Positions 15,816 through 25,138 of a stretch of DNA of 64,000 nt are shown in pieces. Under the pieces are notes generated by a model. That model ran no database searches and was not told where the DNA came from. It was given only the letters and a program-made list of their open reading frames with translations. The first letter of the stretch is position 1, and the number at the start of each line of letters is the position of its first letter. Source of the stretch: Clostridia bacterium (lineage in GTDB: Bacteria; Bacillota; Clostridia; Oscillospirales; CAG-272); assembly GCA_017540175.1 (NCBI GenBank), contig JAFYBN010000089.1, positions 33,203-97,202 on the forward strand, in the 5' to 3' direction. The position numbers were made by a program, and so were the translations under genes.

Positions 15816-17576
15816 ATGCTGAAACGATTGATGCGATGTATCGGCGAGTACCGGTTCGCGACGATCATAACGCCCATATTCATGCTCGGAGAGGCCGCGA
15901 TCGAATGCATTATGCCGTTCATCATCGCAAACCTGATCAACGATATCGATCTCGGATACCGAATGAACAATCTCGAAATGGAGAAGATCGTCAAGAGCGG
16001 CGTGACCCTGCTCATTCTCGCGTTCATCTCCCTCGCCTGCGGCGGAGCCGCGGCATTTACCGCCGCGCGCGCGTCTTCGGGATTCGCAAAGAATCTCCGC
16101 CGCGACCTTTACGCGCAGGTGCAGGACTTCTCGTTCGAGAACATCGACCGCTTTTCCTCCGCCTCCCTAGTGACCCGCATGACCACGGATGTCGCCAACG
16201 TGCAGATGGCGTTCATGATGATCATACGCGGGGCGATCCGCTCTCCCCTCATGCTGATCTTCTCGGTCTTCATGGGGTTCTATATGGGCGGAGCGCTCGC
16301 GGGTACGTTCGTTGTGGTGATCCCCGTGCTCGTCGCGGGACTGCTTCTCATCGCGAAGAAAGCCATGCCGACCTTCCGTGCCGTCTTCCGCAAATATGAC
16401 CGTCTGAACGAGTCCATCGAAGAGAATGTGATGGCGATGCGCACGGTCAAGGGCTTCGTGCGCGAGGAGCACGAGAAAAAGAAATTCAACGCCGCCGCGG
16501 AGGACATCCGGAAGGATTTCACCCGCGCGGAACAGATCGTCGCGTGGAACAATCCGCTGATGCAGCTGTGTCTGTACTTCAACATGGTCTTCATCATGCT
16601 CGTCGGCTCGCGGATCATCGTTTCCACCCGCGGCGAGACGATCAACGTCGGCCAGCTTTCGGCCATGCTCACCTACGGCGTGCAGATCCTCATGTCCCTC
16701 ATGATGCTTTCGATGATCTACGTCATGATCACAATCTCCGCGGAATCCGTGAGGCGTATCTCTGAAGTGCTCGGCGAAGTTTCATCCTTAAAGAGCCCCG
16801 AAAACGCTCTTACGACCGTGGCCGACGGCTCGATCGATTTTGAGAACGTCGGCTTCAAGTATTCCGCATCCGCCGAGAAGTTCGCGCTCGAGGGCATCGA
16901 TCTGCATATCCGGTCCGGTGAGACCGTGGGCATCATCGGCGGAACGGGATCGGCGAAATCGACGCTCATTCAGCTCATCCCCCGTCTGTATGACACGACG
17001 GTCGGCACGGTGCGCCTCGGCGGGCGTGACGTCAAGGAATACGACCTCACCGTCCTGAGAGATTCCGTCGCGGTCGTGCTTCAGAAGAACGTTCTCTTTT
17101 CCGGCACGATCCGGGAGAACCTCCGCTGGGGCGATCCGGACGCGACGGACGAGGAACTGGAGGCGGCGTGCAGACTGGCGCAGGCGCATGATTTCGTCGT
17201 GTCCTTCCCGGACGGGTACGACACCATGATCGAGCAGGGCGGCACGAACGTTTCCGGCGGACAGAAGCAGCGGCTGTGCATCGCCCGCGCGCTGCTCAAG
17301 CGTCCGAAAGTCCTGATCCTCGACGACTCGACAAGCGCGGTCGACACAAGGACCGACGCGCTCATCCGCAAAGGCTTCGCGGAGTACATACCGGACACCA
17401 CGAAGATCATCATCGCCCAGCGGATCGCGTCGGTTGAGCACGCGGACCGTATCGTCGTGATGGACGGCGGAAGAATCGTCTCCGTCGGCACGCACGAAGA
17501 GTTGCTTGCGGGCAGCCAGATCTACCGCGAGGTGTACGAACAGCAGACGAGGGGAGGGAAGAGCGATGACGAATAA
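15816..17576 (+). CDS. Heterodimeric ABC exporter 1, subunit with degenerate ATP site
   Basis: A 586-residue fused transmembrane-ATPase half-transporter. Six hydrophobic segments occupy residues 15-310; the nucleotide-binding domain follows. The Walker A reads GTGSAKST, with Ala where Gly is usual. The signature VSGGQ is good. The Walker B is followed by Asp instead of the catalytic Glu (LILDDSTSAVD), and the H-loop His is Gln (IIAQRIAS). This is the pattern of the degenerate partner in heterodimeric exporters such as TM287/288 and BmrCD. It overlaps the partner gene by 11 bases. The substrate is probably a drug, lipid or peptide. Confidence 0.92.
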   Translation: MLKRLMRCIGEYRFATIITPIFMLGEAAIECIMPFIIANLINDIDLGYRMNNLEMEKIVKSGVTLLILAFISLACGGAAAFTAARASSGFAKNLRRDLYAQVQDFSFENIDRFSSASLVTRMTTDVANVQMAFMMIIRGAIRSPLMLIFSVFMGFYMGGALAGTFVVVIPVLVAGLLLIAKKAMPTFRAVFRKYDRLNESIEENVMAMRTVKGFVREEHEKKKFNAAAEDIRKDFTRAEQIVAWNNPLMQLCLYFNMVFIMLVGSRIIVSTRGETINVGQLSAMLTYGVQILMSLMMLSMIYVMITISAESVRRISEVLGEVSSLKSPENALTTVADGSIDFENVGFKYSASAEKFALEGIDLHIRSGETVGIIGGTGSAKSTLIQLIPRLYDTTVGTVRLGGRDVKEYDLTVLRDSVAVVLQKNVLFSGTIRENLRWGDPDATDEELEAACRLAQAHDFVVSFPDGYDTMIEQGGTNVSGGQKQRLCIARALLKRPKVLILDDSTSAVDTRTDALIRKGFAEYIPDTTKIIIAQRIASVEHADRIVVMDGGRIVSVGTHEELLAGSQIYREVYEQQTRGGKSDDE

Positions 17577-19467
17577 TCCCGAAAAGAAAAGCAAAAAAGG
17601 CGTGATCGGGCGGCTTGTCAAAATGCTTTTCAAATTCTTCCCGATACTCGCCCCGATCACGGTGTTCGGCATTCTGTTTTCCTCCGCTGTCTCATCCATT
17701 CCCGCGGTTTTCCAGCAGAAGATCATCGCGATCATCAAGATTCACGTGGATTCCGGTGACTGGACGGCGGCGCGCGCGGAGATCATGCCGCTCATTACGA
17801 TCCTGATTGTGCTGTACGCCCTCTCCATCGCGCTCATGACGGCGGATCAGCTCATTCTCGCCTACATCACGCAGGGCTTCCTCTATAAGCTGCGCCGCAC
17901 GATGTTCGATCACATGCAGGACCTCCCGATTCGGTATTTCGATACCCACCGGGCGGGCGACATCATGAGCTATTATACAAACGACATCGATACCATGCGT
18001 CAGCTCGTGTCCCAAGCGCTTCCGCAGATCCTTCGCTCCGGCGTTGTGATTCTCACGGTGCTCTCCATTATGATCTGGTACTGCGGATGGCTCACGCTTC
18101 TGATCCTGGTCGGCGTCGTCGCGATGATCCTCGTCTCGAAAAAGTTCGGCGGCGGCTCCGCCCGCTACTTCAAGCAGCAGCAGAAGACGATGGGAAAGAC
18201 CGAAGGGTATGTGCAGGAAATGATGAACGGTCAGAAGGTCGTCAAGGTTTTCTGCCGCGAGGAACAAAGCAAAAAGGACTTTGCGAAGCTCAATGAGGAG
18301 CTGTGCGAGGACGCCTTCCACGCGCATGCTTACGCGAACATGCTCGGTCCCGTGATCGGCAACATCGGCAATCTCTTGTATGTGCTCGTGGCGATCGTGG
18401 GCGGACTGCTCCTTCTCACAAAAGCCCCGAACTTCTCCCTGTCCGGGCTCCCGATCAGCATTTCGATCATCATTCCGTTTCTCAATATGGCGAAACAGTT
18501 CACGGGTAACGTCAACAACCTTTCCCAGCAGATCAATTCCATCGTGATGGGCATGGCGGGCGCGGACAGAGTCTTTGCCATGATCGACGAAGAGCCGGAG
18601 CAGGACGAGGGCTACGTAACGCTCGTCAACGCGAAGACCGGCGAGGACGGCGAAGTGACGGAAACCGACGAACGCACCGGGCACTGGGCTTGGAAGCATC
18701 CGCACGGCGACGGCACGGTCACCTATACGCCGCTTGCCGGAGACGTCCGTCTGTTCGACGTGGATTTCTCCTATGACGGGGAGAAGCAGGTTCTGACCGA
18801 CGTTTCGGTGTACGCCGAGCCGGGTCAGAAGGTGGCGTTCGTGGGAGCGACCGGAGCGGGGAAGACCACGATCACCAACCTGATCAACCGATTCTACGAC
18901 ATTGCCGACGGAAAGATCCGCTACGACGGCATCAACATCAACAAAATCAAAAAAGCGGATCTGCGCCGCTCCCTCGGGATCGTGCTGCAGGATACGAGCC
19001 TGTTCACGGGAACCGTGCTCGAAAACATCCGCTACGGCAGACTGGACGCGACGGATGAGGAATGCGTCGAAGCGGCAAAGCTCGCGGGCGCGGACGATTT
19101 CATCACGCGTCTGCCGGAGGGGTATCATACCCTGCTCACGGGCAACGGCGCAAACCTCTCCCAGGGTCAGCGGCAGCTGCTTGCCATCGCGCGCGCCGCC
19201 GTTGCCGATCCGCCCGTGCTGATCATGGATGAAGCGACCTCTTCCATCGACACGCGCACCGAGGCGATCGTCTCGCGCGGCATGGACTCGCTCATGGAGG
19301 GCAGGACCGTCTTCGTCATCGCGCACCGCCTGTCAACCGTCATGAATTCCGACGTCATCATGGTTCTCGATCACGGCCGGATCATCGAACGCGGCAGTCA
19401 CGAAAAGCTCATTGCGGAGAAGGGGACCTACTATCAGCTCTACACAGGCGCGTTCGAGCTTGAGTAA
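17566..19467 (+). CDS. Heterodimeric ABC exporter 1, catalytically competent subunit
   Basis: A 633-residue partner of the preceding gene. The start at 17566 follows a GGGGAGGG ribosome site. Six membrane segments lie in residues 25-330. Unlike the partner, it has an intact Walker A (GATGAGKTT), Walker B with catalytic Glu (LIMDEATSSID) and H-loop (VIAHRLST), but its signature is LSQGQ rather than LSGGQ. The two halves therefore combine one consensus and one degenerate ATP site. A segment of about 50 residues (ETDERTGHWAWKHPHGDG and flanks) between the membrane and ATPase domains is longer than usual. Confidence 0.92.
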   Translation: MTNNPEKKSKKGVIGRLVKMLFKFFPILAPITVFGILFSSAVSSIPAVFQQKIIAIIKIHVDSGDWTAARAEIMPLITILIVLYALSIALMTADQLILAYITQGFLYKLRRTMFDHMQDLPIRYFDTHRAGDIMSYYTNDIDTMRQLVSQALPQILRSGVVILTVLSIMIWYCGWLTLLILVGVVAMILVSKKFGGGSARYFKQQQKTMGKTEGYVQEMMNGQKVVKVFCREEQSKKDFAKLNEELCEDAFHAHAYANMLGPVIGNIGNLLYVLVAIVGGLLLLTKAPNFSLSGLPISISIIIPFLNMAKQFTGNVNNLSQQINSIVMGMAGADRVFAMIDEEPEQDEGYVTLVNAKTGEDGEVTETDERTGHWAWKHPHGDGTVTYTPLAGDVRLFDVDFSYDGEKQVLTDVSVYAEPGQKVAFVGATGAGKTTITNLINRFYDIADGKIRYDGININKIKKADLRRSLGIVLQDTSLFTGTVLENIRYGRLDATDEECVEAAKLAGADDFITRLPEGYHTLLTGNGANLSQGQRQLLAIARAAVADPPVLIMDEATSSIDTRTEAIVSRGMDSLMEGRTVFVIAHRLSTVMNSDVIMVLDHGRIIERGSHEKLIAEKGTYYQLYTGAFELE

Positions 19468-19556
19468 AACCTCCCGAGCCGTTCCGGATCAAGTTTTTCG
19501 GAGGCTGAACGAGATGACTGAATGGATGAACTGCTTTGCGCGGCGAACTGAAAATC

Positions 19557-19598
19557 AAAAAACAGGAGGCGGACGAGCATGTTCCGCTTCCTGTTTTT
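19557..19598. terminator. Bidirectional terminator between exporter 1 and exonuclease III
   Basis: Arms AAAAACAGGAGGCGGA and TCCGCTTCCTGTTTTT with one wobble pair; A and T runs serve both converging genes. Confidence 0.8.
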
Positions 19599-19635
19599 CA
19601 TACCGGTCCGGCGGCACACCGTGCCGCGCCTTCTT

Positions 19636-20385
19636 TTATTGCAGGACCAATCCCACCGGACAGTGGTCGCTGCCCGTCACGTCCGCGTAAATCATTGCGT
19701 CGGAGACGCGGGGGAAGAGTCGGTTTGAGGTGATGAAATAATCGATCCTCCATCCCGTATTCCGTTCACGGGACTTGAACATGTATGACCACCAGGTGTA
19801 GGCGTCCGTTTTGTCGGGATTGAGGCAGCGGTAGGTGTCCGTAAAGCCCGCCGCGAGCAGCTCGGTCATTTTGCCGCGTTCCTCATAGGTGAAGCCCGCG
19901 TTTCCGATATTGGACTTCGCGTTTTTCAGATCGATCTCCTCGTGCGCGACGTTGAGGTCGCCGCAGAGCACGACCGGTTTTGTTTTGTCAAGCTCGAGAA
20001 GATAGGCGCGGAGATCGTCTTCGTAAATCATGCGGTAATCGAGACGCGTCAGCTCTCTCTGCGCGTTCGGGGTATAGGAATTCACGAGGCGGAAATCCTC
20101 GAATTCAAGCGTGATGACGCGCCCCTCGTCGTTGTATTTCCCGTCGATGCCGTAAGAAACCGAGAGCGGCTTCACGCGCGTGAAAACAGCCGTGCCGGAA
20201 TAGCCCTTTTTCTCGGCGCTCGAGAAATAGGCGTCGTAGCCCGCTCGCTCGAATTCTGCTTGCCCGGGCTGCATCTTCGTCTCCTGAATACAGAAGACGT
20301 CGGCGTCCGCGCGGTCGAAAAACTCCCCGAAGCCTTTAGTCAGCACGGAGCGGAACCCGTTGACATTCCAGGAAATCAGCTTCAT
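19636..20385 (-). CDS. xth: Exodeoxyribonuclease III / AP endonuclease
   Basis: Cytoplasmic DNA repair nuclease of the EEP superfamily, 249 residues. Visible active-site segments are LISWNVNGFRS, CIQETKMQ (metal Glu), YTPNAQRELTRLDYR, CGDLNVAHEEIDL (Asp/Asn pair) and SDHCPVGLVL (catalytic His). Length fits ExoA/Xth. It is monocistronic, with a promoter just upstream. Confidence 0.96.
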   Translation of the reverse strand: MKLISWNVNGFRSVLTKGFGEFFDRADADVFCIQETKMQPGQAEFERAGYDAYFSSAEKKGYSGTAVFTRVKPLSVSYGIDGKYNDEGRVITLEFEDFRLVNSYTPNAQRELTRLDYRMIYEDDLRAYLLELDKTKPVVLCGDLNVAHEEIDLKNAKSNIGNAGFTYEERGKMTELLAAGFTDTYRCLNPDKTDAYTWWSYMFKSRERNTGWRIDYFITSNRLFPRVSDAMIYADVTGSDHCPVGLVLQ

Positions 20386-20414
20386 TTCAAAACCCCCGTT
20401 CGCTTGTTTGATCC

Positions 20415-20443
20415 ATCATAACACAAAAAAACGTGAAAATCAA
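20415..20443 (-). promoter_or_regulatory. Promoter of exonuclease III gene
   Basis: Minus-strand TTGATT (20438-20443), 17-base spacer, TATGAT (20415-20420). Confidence 0.65.
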
Positions 20444-20516
20444 GTGCGGGTCATAAAACCTGTCAAAAAACGACGATTTTTTCTGACGTATTTACCGGAA
20501 ATCATGAAAAATATCC

Positions 20517-20545
20517 TTGACAATTCCACACGTTTCCTGTATAAT
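20517..20545 (+). promoter_or_regulatory. Strong promoter of the FPGA-repeat secreted protein
   Basis: TTGACA (20517-20522), exactly 17 bases, TATAAT (20540-20545): full consensus. Confidence 0.88.
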
Positions 20546-20584
20546 GGTAATCGGGTAAATTATATCTCGAAAGGACATGTCATC

Positions 20585-21907
20585 ATGAAAAAACACATCC
20601 GGGCGATTTCCGCTTTTCTGCTTGTCGCCCTTCTCGCCGGGCTGGCTGCCGCCCCCGCCTCCGCTACCACGATCTTCGTGAATCAGGAGACGGCTTCATC
20701 CGTCGGCTCTCCTTGCGATCCCTGCGTTCCCGCCGCTCCCGCTCAGACCGGAAACAATGCGGCTGCCAATCCTCTGGGCGGCATTCCCGTTTATCCGCGC
20801 TGTGAGGTTCCCTCTTACGGCTATGGCTGCGGCTACGGCTGCTTCCCGCAGTTTGGTGCTCCCGCGTTCCCCGGCGCGTTCCCCGGAGCATTTCCCGGAG
20901 CATTTCCCGGCGCCGCGTGCGGGACTTACTTCCCGTACCGTATGCCCCAGCCCTATGACATCATCAATTCCGGCAAATTCTTCACCTGTGCGAACGCGAA
21001 GGATGAAATCGCGAAATACCTCGCTGCCAACACCTATCAGGTCAGCGTCCTTGCCGGCGACAGCCGTTCCTACGGTTCCGGCATCTATATGGTGTCCGAA
21101 AACCCGCGCGTCGCAAGCTTCAACGTGAAAACCGGAAAGCTGACGGCGAACTCCTTCGGCTCCACCAAGGTTTATGTCTATACCCTGGGTGGAAGCCCGC
21201 TTGCCTGCCTTGACGTCGCGGTCCGCGCCGATATCTGTGGCGGTCTGAACCATTCCGACAGCCTGACGGTTACGGCCGACAACTGGAACCCGGCGATCAA
21301 CGAAAAGGTTACTCTCACCGTGAAGTCGAACAGCGGCAAGAAGTATGACGATATCCGCTACCGCATTATGCTCGGCAATCCGAACATCCTCCTCAACGAA
21401 TCCACCGGCGCTGTCACCGGCTATCAGGAAGGGCTCTCCGTCGTTCGCGCGTACTCCAAGTCTGACGACAACGTCTACGGCGACATCTTCATCTTTGTCG
21501 GTTCGATGAACGCCGCGGTCTACGACGGTTACTGGAACACCTGCAAGGGCGGTATTCAGGTCAGCAAGTGGGGCTATGACATCTGCGACATCTTCACGAG
21601 AGAAAACCTTTCGATCAAGGGTTGGATCCGTTCCACGAACGGTCTGTTCCTCCCCATCATCGGTCTCGTGAACGCTGAGGTCATCCAGAAGGACGGCACG
21701 CATGCCATTCGGACCATCCTGACCGGCGGCTCCCTCGTTTATCTGGATTCCCTGCGCGGATGCTACGGCTCGCGCGACAGCCTGAAGAGCGCGATCGCTC
21801 TTTATAACGCAAGCCGTTATCCGAACCGCTTCACTTACACGACGACCCTGACGTCCGATGAAAGCGCGGTTCTCTTCATGGCGCATCTGCTCGGTCTCAT
21901 CGGCTGA
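20585..21907 (+). CDS. Secreted Ig-like-domain protein with Cys/Gly/Pro-rich FPGA repeats
   Basis: A 440-residue exported protein of unknown function. The start at 20585 follows AAAGGA. The signal peptide MKKHIRAISAFLLVALLAGLAAAPASA is cleaved after ASA. Residues 40-115 are low complexity: CDPCVPAAP, GYGCGYGCFPQFG and four FPGA units. Two Big2-like stretches follow: SENPRVASFNVKTGKLTANSFGSTKVYVY and NPNILLNESTGAVTGYQEGLSVVRAYS. The C-terminal 130 residues, with ISKWGYDICDIF-like and SLVYLDSLRG segments, are not recognised. There is no anchor or sortase motif. Its full-consensus promoter and strong terminator suggest abundant expression; a surface or matrix role is inference. Confidence 0.75.
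   Translation: MKKHIRAISAFLLVALLAGLAAAPASATTIFVNQETASSVGSPCDPCVPAAPAQTGNNAAANPLGGIPVYPRCEVPSYGYGCGYGCFPQFGAPAFPGAFPGAFPGAFPGAACGTYFPYRMPQPYDIINSGKFFTCANAKDEIAKYLAANTYQVSVLAGDSRSYGSGIYMVSENPRVASFNVKTGKLTANSFGSTKVYVYTLGGSPLACLDVAVRADICGGLNHSDSLTVTADNWNPAINEKVTLTVKSNSGKKYDDIRYRIMLGNPNILLNESTGAVTGYQEGLSVVRAYSKSDDNVYGDIFIFVGSMNAAVYDGYWNTCKGGIQVSKWGYDICDIFTRENLSIKGWIRSTNGLFLPIIGLVNAEVIQKDGTHAIRTILTGGSLVYLDSLRGCYGSRDSLKSAIALYNASRYPNRFTYTTTLTSDESAVLFMAHLLGLIG
20864..20911 (+). repeat. Four tandem 12-base units encoding AFPG
   Basis: Units of the form GCGTTCCCCGGC / GCATTTCCCGGA differ mostly at synonymous third positions, so the peptide repeat is conserved while the DNA has drifted. Confidence 0.9.
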
Positions 21908-21922
21908 TTCTCATGATTCCCC

Positions 21923-21953
21923 GGAGGAGGTTTTTAAAGCCTCCTCCTTTTTT
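21923..21953 (+). terminator. Terminator of the FPGA-repeat gene
   Basis: Perfect 8-base stem GGAGGAGG/CCTCCTCC followed by six T. Confidence 0.88.
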
Positions 21954-21994
21954 CATTCTTTTGACGTTTTTTTTCAAAATTCACAGATTCCGTC

Positions 21995-22023
21995 TTGACA
22001 AGAATAGCGAAAAGGTAGATAAT
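21995..22023 (+). promoter_or_regulatory. Promoter of the M16C protease gene
   Basis: TTGACA (21995-22000), 17-base spacer, GATAAT (22018-22023). Confidence 0.75.
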
Positions 22024-22117
22024 AGTCCGAACTCATCTCGTACCGGCCCGACCTCGAAGCATCCCGCACGGAACAAAGGGGGAGGGGAGACGGTATCTGC
22101 AAGTGAAAGGAAATCGT

Positions 22118-25066
22118 ATGGCTCTCATCAAATCTTATTCCGATCTGTCGCCGAACTGTGCATATGAGCTTCAATATGAGGAATATCTCGACGACATCAA
22201 GTCCTCGGGCATTATTCTGCGGCATAAGAAATCCGGCGCGCGTGTCGCCGTGCTTTCGAACGAAGACGAAAATAAGCTGTTCTGCGCCGCGTTCCGCACT
22301 CCTCCGAAGGATTCCACGGGCGTACCGCACATCATTGAGCATACCGTTCTCTGCGGCTCGAAGAATTTCCCGTCCCGCGATCCGTTCATGCAGCTCGCGA
22401 AAGGTTCCCTCAATACCTTCCTCAACGCGATGACTTACCCGGACAAGACTCTCTATCCCGTCGCTTCCTGCAACGACAAGGATTTTAAAAACCTCATGAA
22501 CGTCTATATGGACGCGGTCTTCTATCCGAACATTTACCGCTACCGCCAGATCTTCATGCAGGAAGGATGGCATTACGAGCTTGAAAATCCGGAGGACGAA
22601 CTGAAAATCAACGGCGTCGTTTATTCCGAAATGAAGGGCGCGATGTCCTCTCCCGACCGTTCGATCTGGGATGAAATGAACAACTGCCTCCTGCCCGACA
22701 CCACCTACGGCGTCAATTCCGGCGGCGATCCGGAAATCATCCCCCAGCTGAGCTACGAGGATTATCTCGAATTCCACCGCACGCATTATCATCCCTCGAA
22801 CTCCTATATCTTCCTTTACGGGAACTGCGATATGGACGAGCGGCTCAAATGGATGGACGAGAACTATCTCTCCGCGTTTGACGCGATCCCCCCGTCCCCC
22901 GAGGTCACGACGCAGCCGCGCTTCGGCGAAGCGGCTCCACGCCGCGTGACGAAGTCTTATTCGGTCGGGGAAAACGATCCCGTGGACGGAAAAGCGTTTC
23001 TCGCCTATGCCGTACTCGGCGGATCGAACCTTGACGTGCTCGACTGCCGTGCGTGGGGCATTCTTTCCTCCGTTCTTTTGAACGACGACGGCGCGCCGCT
23101 CAAGAAGGCGCTGCTCGAAGCCGGTATCGGCGAGGATGTGTACGGCGGCTACGACTCCCATATGATCGAAGACAGCTTCTCCGTCGTCGCGAAGAACGCA
23201 GACGAAAAAGATCTCGACCGTTTCTGGAAAATCATTCGGGACACCCTGAAAGAGGAGGTCGAAAAGGGCTTCAACGAGAAAGCCATTCTCGCCGCTCTGA
23301 ACATCCGCGAATTCCATTTCCGCGAGGCGAATTACGGCGGCTATCCGCGCGGTCTTGACATCGCGTCGGATATGCTTCAGTCCTGGCTGTACGATGAAAA
23401 AGCCGCGTTCACTTATATGCACGTGCTCGACGATTTCGCTGAGCTGAAGAAGAGAATCGGCACCGGTTATTACGAGGACCTCGTCAAGAAGGTCATCCTC
23501 GAGTCCGACCACTCCATCCTTCTCACGCTTACGCCGGAGCGTGGACTCGTCGACAAAAACAACGAGGCCCTGAAGCAGAAGCTCGAGAACTATAAGAAAT
23601 CCCTTTCTGCCGAGGAAATCGACCATATCGTTGAAGAGACCCGTCTCCTGCGCGAATATCAGTCCCATGAGCCGACCGAGGAAGAACAGAACTGCATTCC
23701 TACGCTCGCCCGTTCCGATATTTCCCGCGATACGATCCCGTTCTACAACGAGGAACGGACGATCGGCGGGGTCAAAACCGTTTTCCATCCGGTCGAGACC
23801 AACGGCATCACCTACGCGAACCTCTTCTTCGACGTCGGAAAGATGCCGAAGAAATACGTGCCGTATTACGGCTTGCTCGGCAGCATCCTCGGTCGCGTTG
23901 ACACGGCGGAGCACACCTATGACGACCTCGCCATCGACATCAGAATGTACACGGGGAACGTTTCCTTCTGGTATTATGTCGTGAGCAAGTTCGGAAAACT
24001 CGACGATTACCGTCCCATGTTCGCCGTATGGACGAAGGAACTGCCCGAAAACATCCCGTTCGCGCTGAAAACCGCTCTCGAAGTGGCGACGACTTCCGTC
24101 TTTTCCGATAAGAAGCGGATCAAAACCATTCTCGCGGAACTGAAGTCCGACCGCCAGCGCGCGATCATGAACAACGGAAATTCCGTGGCGACCGCGCGAG
24201 CCCGCTCCTACTACTCCAAAGCCGGATGCTTCGATCAGGCGGTAAACGGTCTCGACTTCTATTACTTCATCAAGGATCTGTGCGATCATTTTGACGAGCG
24301 CGCGGATGAGATCGTCGAAAACCTCGGGAAGGTCGCTGCCGCGATTTTCGATCCCGACAAGATGATTCTGAGCCTTGCCGCCGATGAGAAGGGCATCGCC
24401 GCGATGGAAGCGGAGCTGCCGAAACTCGTGGATGGCCTCAGATCGTTCCCGCACGAATCCCTCGGCGAAGGCGAGGAATTCGAACCGGTCAACAAAAAGG
24501 AAGGAGTTCTCATCCCCTCCCAGGTTCAGTACGTCGGGCGCGTGGGGTATCTCGGGTTCGACGGCATGTCCTACACCGGAGCGATGCAGGTCGTGAAGAC
24601 CGCTGTGAATACGGACTGGCTCTATCAGCAGATCCGCGTCAAGGGCGGCGCGTACGGCTGCGGCTGCGGTTTCTCGCCGAACGGCAACGTCGCCTTCTCC
24701 TCCTACCGCGATCCCAAACTCGGCGAGACGGACGAGGTTTATAAGGGAACGGGGAACTGGGTCAGAAACGCGAAATTCGACGAGAAGGAACTGACCCGCT
24801 ACATCATCGGCACGTTCTCCGGCTACGAAAGACCGATCTCCCCCGCCGGGCGCGCGTCCCGCTCGTTCGACGCGTATATGAGCGAGCGTACCTACGAGGA
24901 CGTCGTGAAGGAACGCTCGGAAATGCTCGACATCACCGAGGAACAGTTCCGCGCGGTCGCGGAAGTCTTCGATAAGATCTGCGCGCAGGACTATTTCTGC
25001 GCCGTAGGATGTGAGAAAACGCTCAAGGATAACGCCGAACTCTTCGACAATCTTCTGACGATCTGA
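22118..25066 (+). CDS. M16C-family zinc metalloprotease (PreP/CymI-like)
   Basis: A 982-residue oligopeptide-degrading protease of the presequence-protease type. The ATG at 22118 is preferred over an upstream GTG at 22103 because GAAAGGA is well spaced. The inverted zinc motif HIIEH lies in GVPHIIEHTVLCGSKNFPSRDPF (about residues 70-90), and the third ligand Glu in NGVVYSEMKGAM. The central M16C linker and the inactive C-terminal half with YGCGCGFSPNG are present, so the clamshell is complete. No signal peptide, hence probably cytoplasmic peptide turnover. It stands alone between a promoter and a terminator; PepT converges on it. Confidence 0.94.
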   Translation: MALIKSYSDLSPNCAYELQYEEYLDDIKSSGIILRHKKSGARVAVLSNEDENKLFCAAFRTPPKDSTGVPHIIEHTVLCGSKNFPSRDPFMQLAKGSLNTFLNAMTYPDKTLYPVASCNDKDFKNLMNVYMDAVFYPNIYRYRQIFMQEGWHYELENPEDELKINGVVYSEMKGAMSSPDRSIWDEMNNCLLPDTTYGVNSGGDPEIIPQLSYEDYLEFHRTHYHPSNSYIFLYGNCDMDERLKWMDENYLSAFDAIPPSPEVTTQPRFGEAAPRRVTKSYSVGENDPVDGKAFLAYAVLGGSNLDVLDCRAWGILSSVLLNDDGAPLKKALLEAGIGEDVYGGYDSHMIEDSFSVVAKNADEKDLDRFWKIIRDTLKEEVEKGFNEKAILAALNIREFHFREANYGGYPRGLDIASDMLQSWLYDEKAAFTYMHVLDDFAELKKRIGTGYYEDLVKKVILESDHSILLTLTPERGLVDKNNEALKQKLENYKKSLSAEEIDHIVEETRLLREYQSHEPTEEEQNCIPTLARSDISRDTIPFYNEERTIGGVKTVFHPVETNGITYANLFFDVGKMPKKYVPYYGLLGSILGRVDTAEHTYDDLAIDIRMYTGNVSFWYYVVSKFGKLDDYRPMFAVWTKELPENIPFALKTALEVATTSVFSDKKRIKTILAELKSDRQRAIMNNGNSVATARARSYYSKAGCFDQAVNGLDFYYFIKDLCDHFDERADEIVENLGKVAAAIFDPDKMILSLAADEKGIAAMEAELPKLVDGLRSFPHESLGEGEEFEPVNKKEGVLIPSQVQYVGRVGYLGFDGMSYTGAMQVVKTAVNTDWLYQQIRVKGGAYGCGCGFSPNGNVAFSSYRDPKLGETDEVYKGTGNWVRNAKFDEKELTRYIIGTFSGYERPISPAGRASRSFDAYMSERTYEDVVKERSEMLDITEEQFRAVAEVFDKICAQDYFCAVGCEKTLKDNAELFDNLLTI

Positions 25067-25089
25067 TCATTCATCAAACATCACCGAGA

Positions 25090-25128
25090 AAAACCGCCGA
25101 CCCGGACAGCGTTCGGATCGGCGGTTTT
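25090..25128. terminator. Bidirectional terminator between the M16C protease and pepT
   Basis: Arms AAAACCGCCGA (25090-25100) and TCGGCGGTTTT (25118-25128), perfectly complementary. Confidence 0.8.
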
Positions 25129-25138
25129 CCGTCAGAGC

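Noticed and set aside
17692-19326. Long minus-strand ORF opposite exporter 1
   Set aside because: Basic, His/Arg/Asp-rich shadow translation with no start signals; the ABC transporter motifs lie on the plus strand.
22024-22117. Riboswitch in the leader of the M16C gene
   Set aside because: About 90 bases of leader with no recognisable aptamer core or terminator/antiterminator pair.
21974-24454. Long minus-strand ORF (826 residues) opposite the M16C protease
   Set aside because: The plus-strand product has clear metalloprotease motifs and a promoter; the opposite frame is open because of codon bias.
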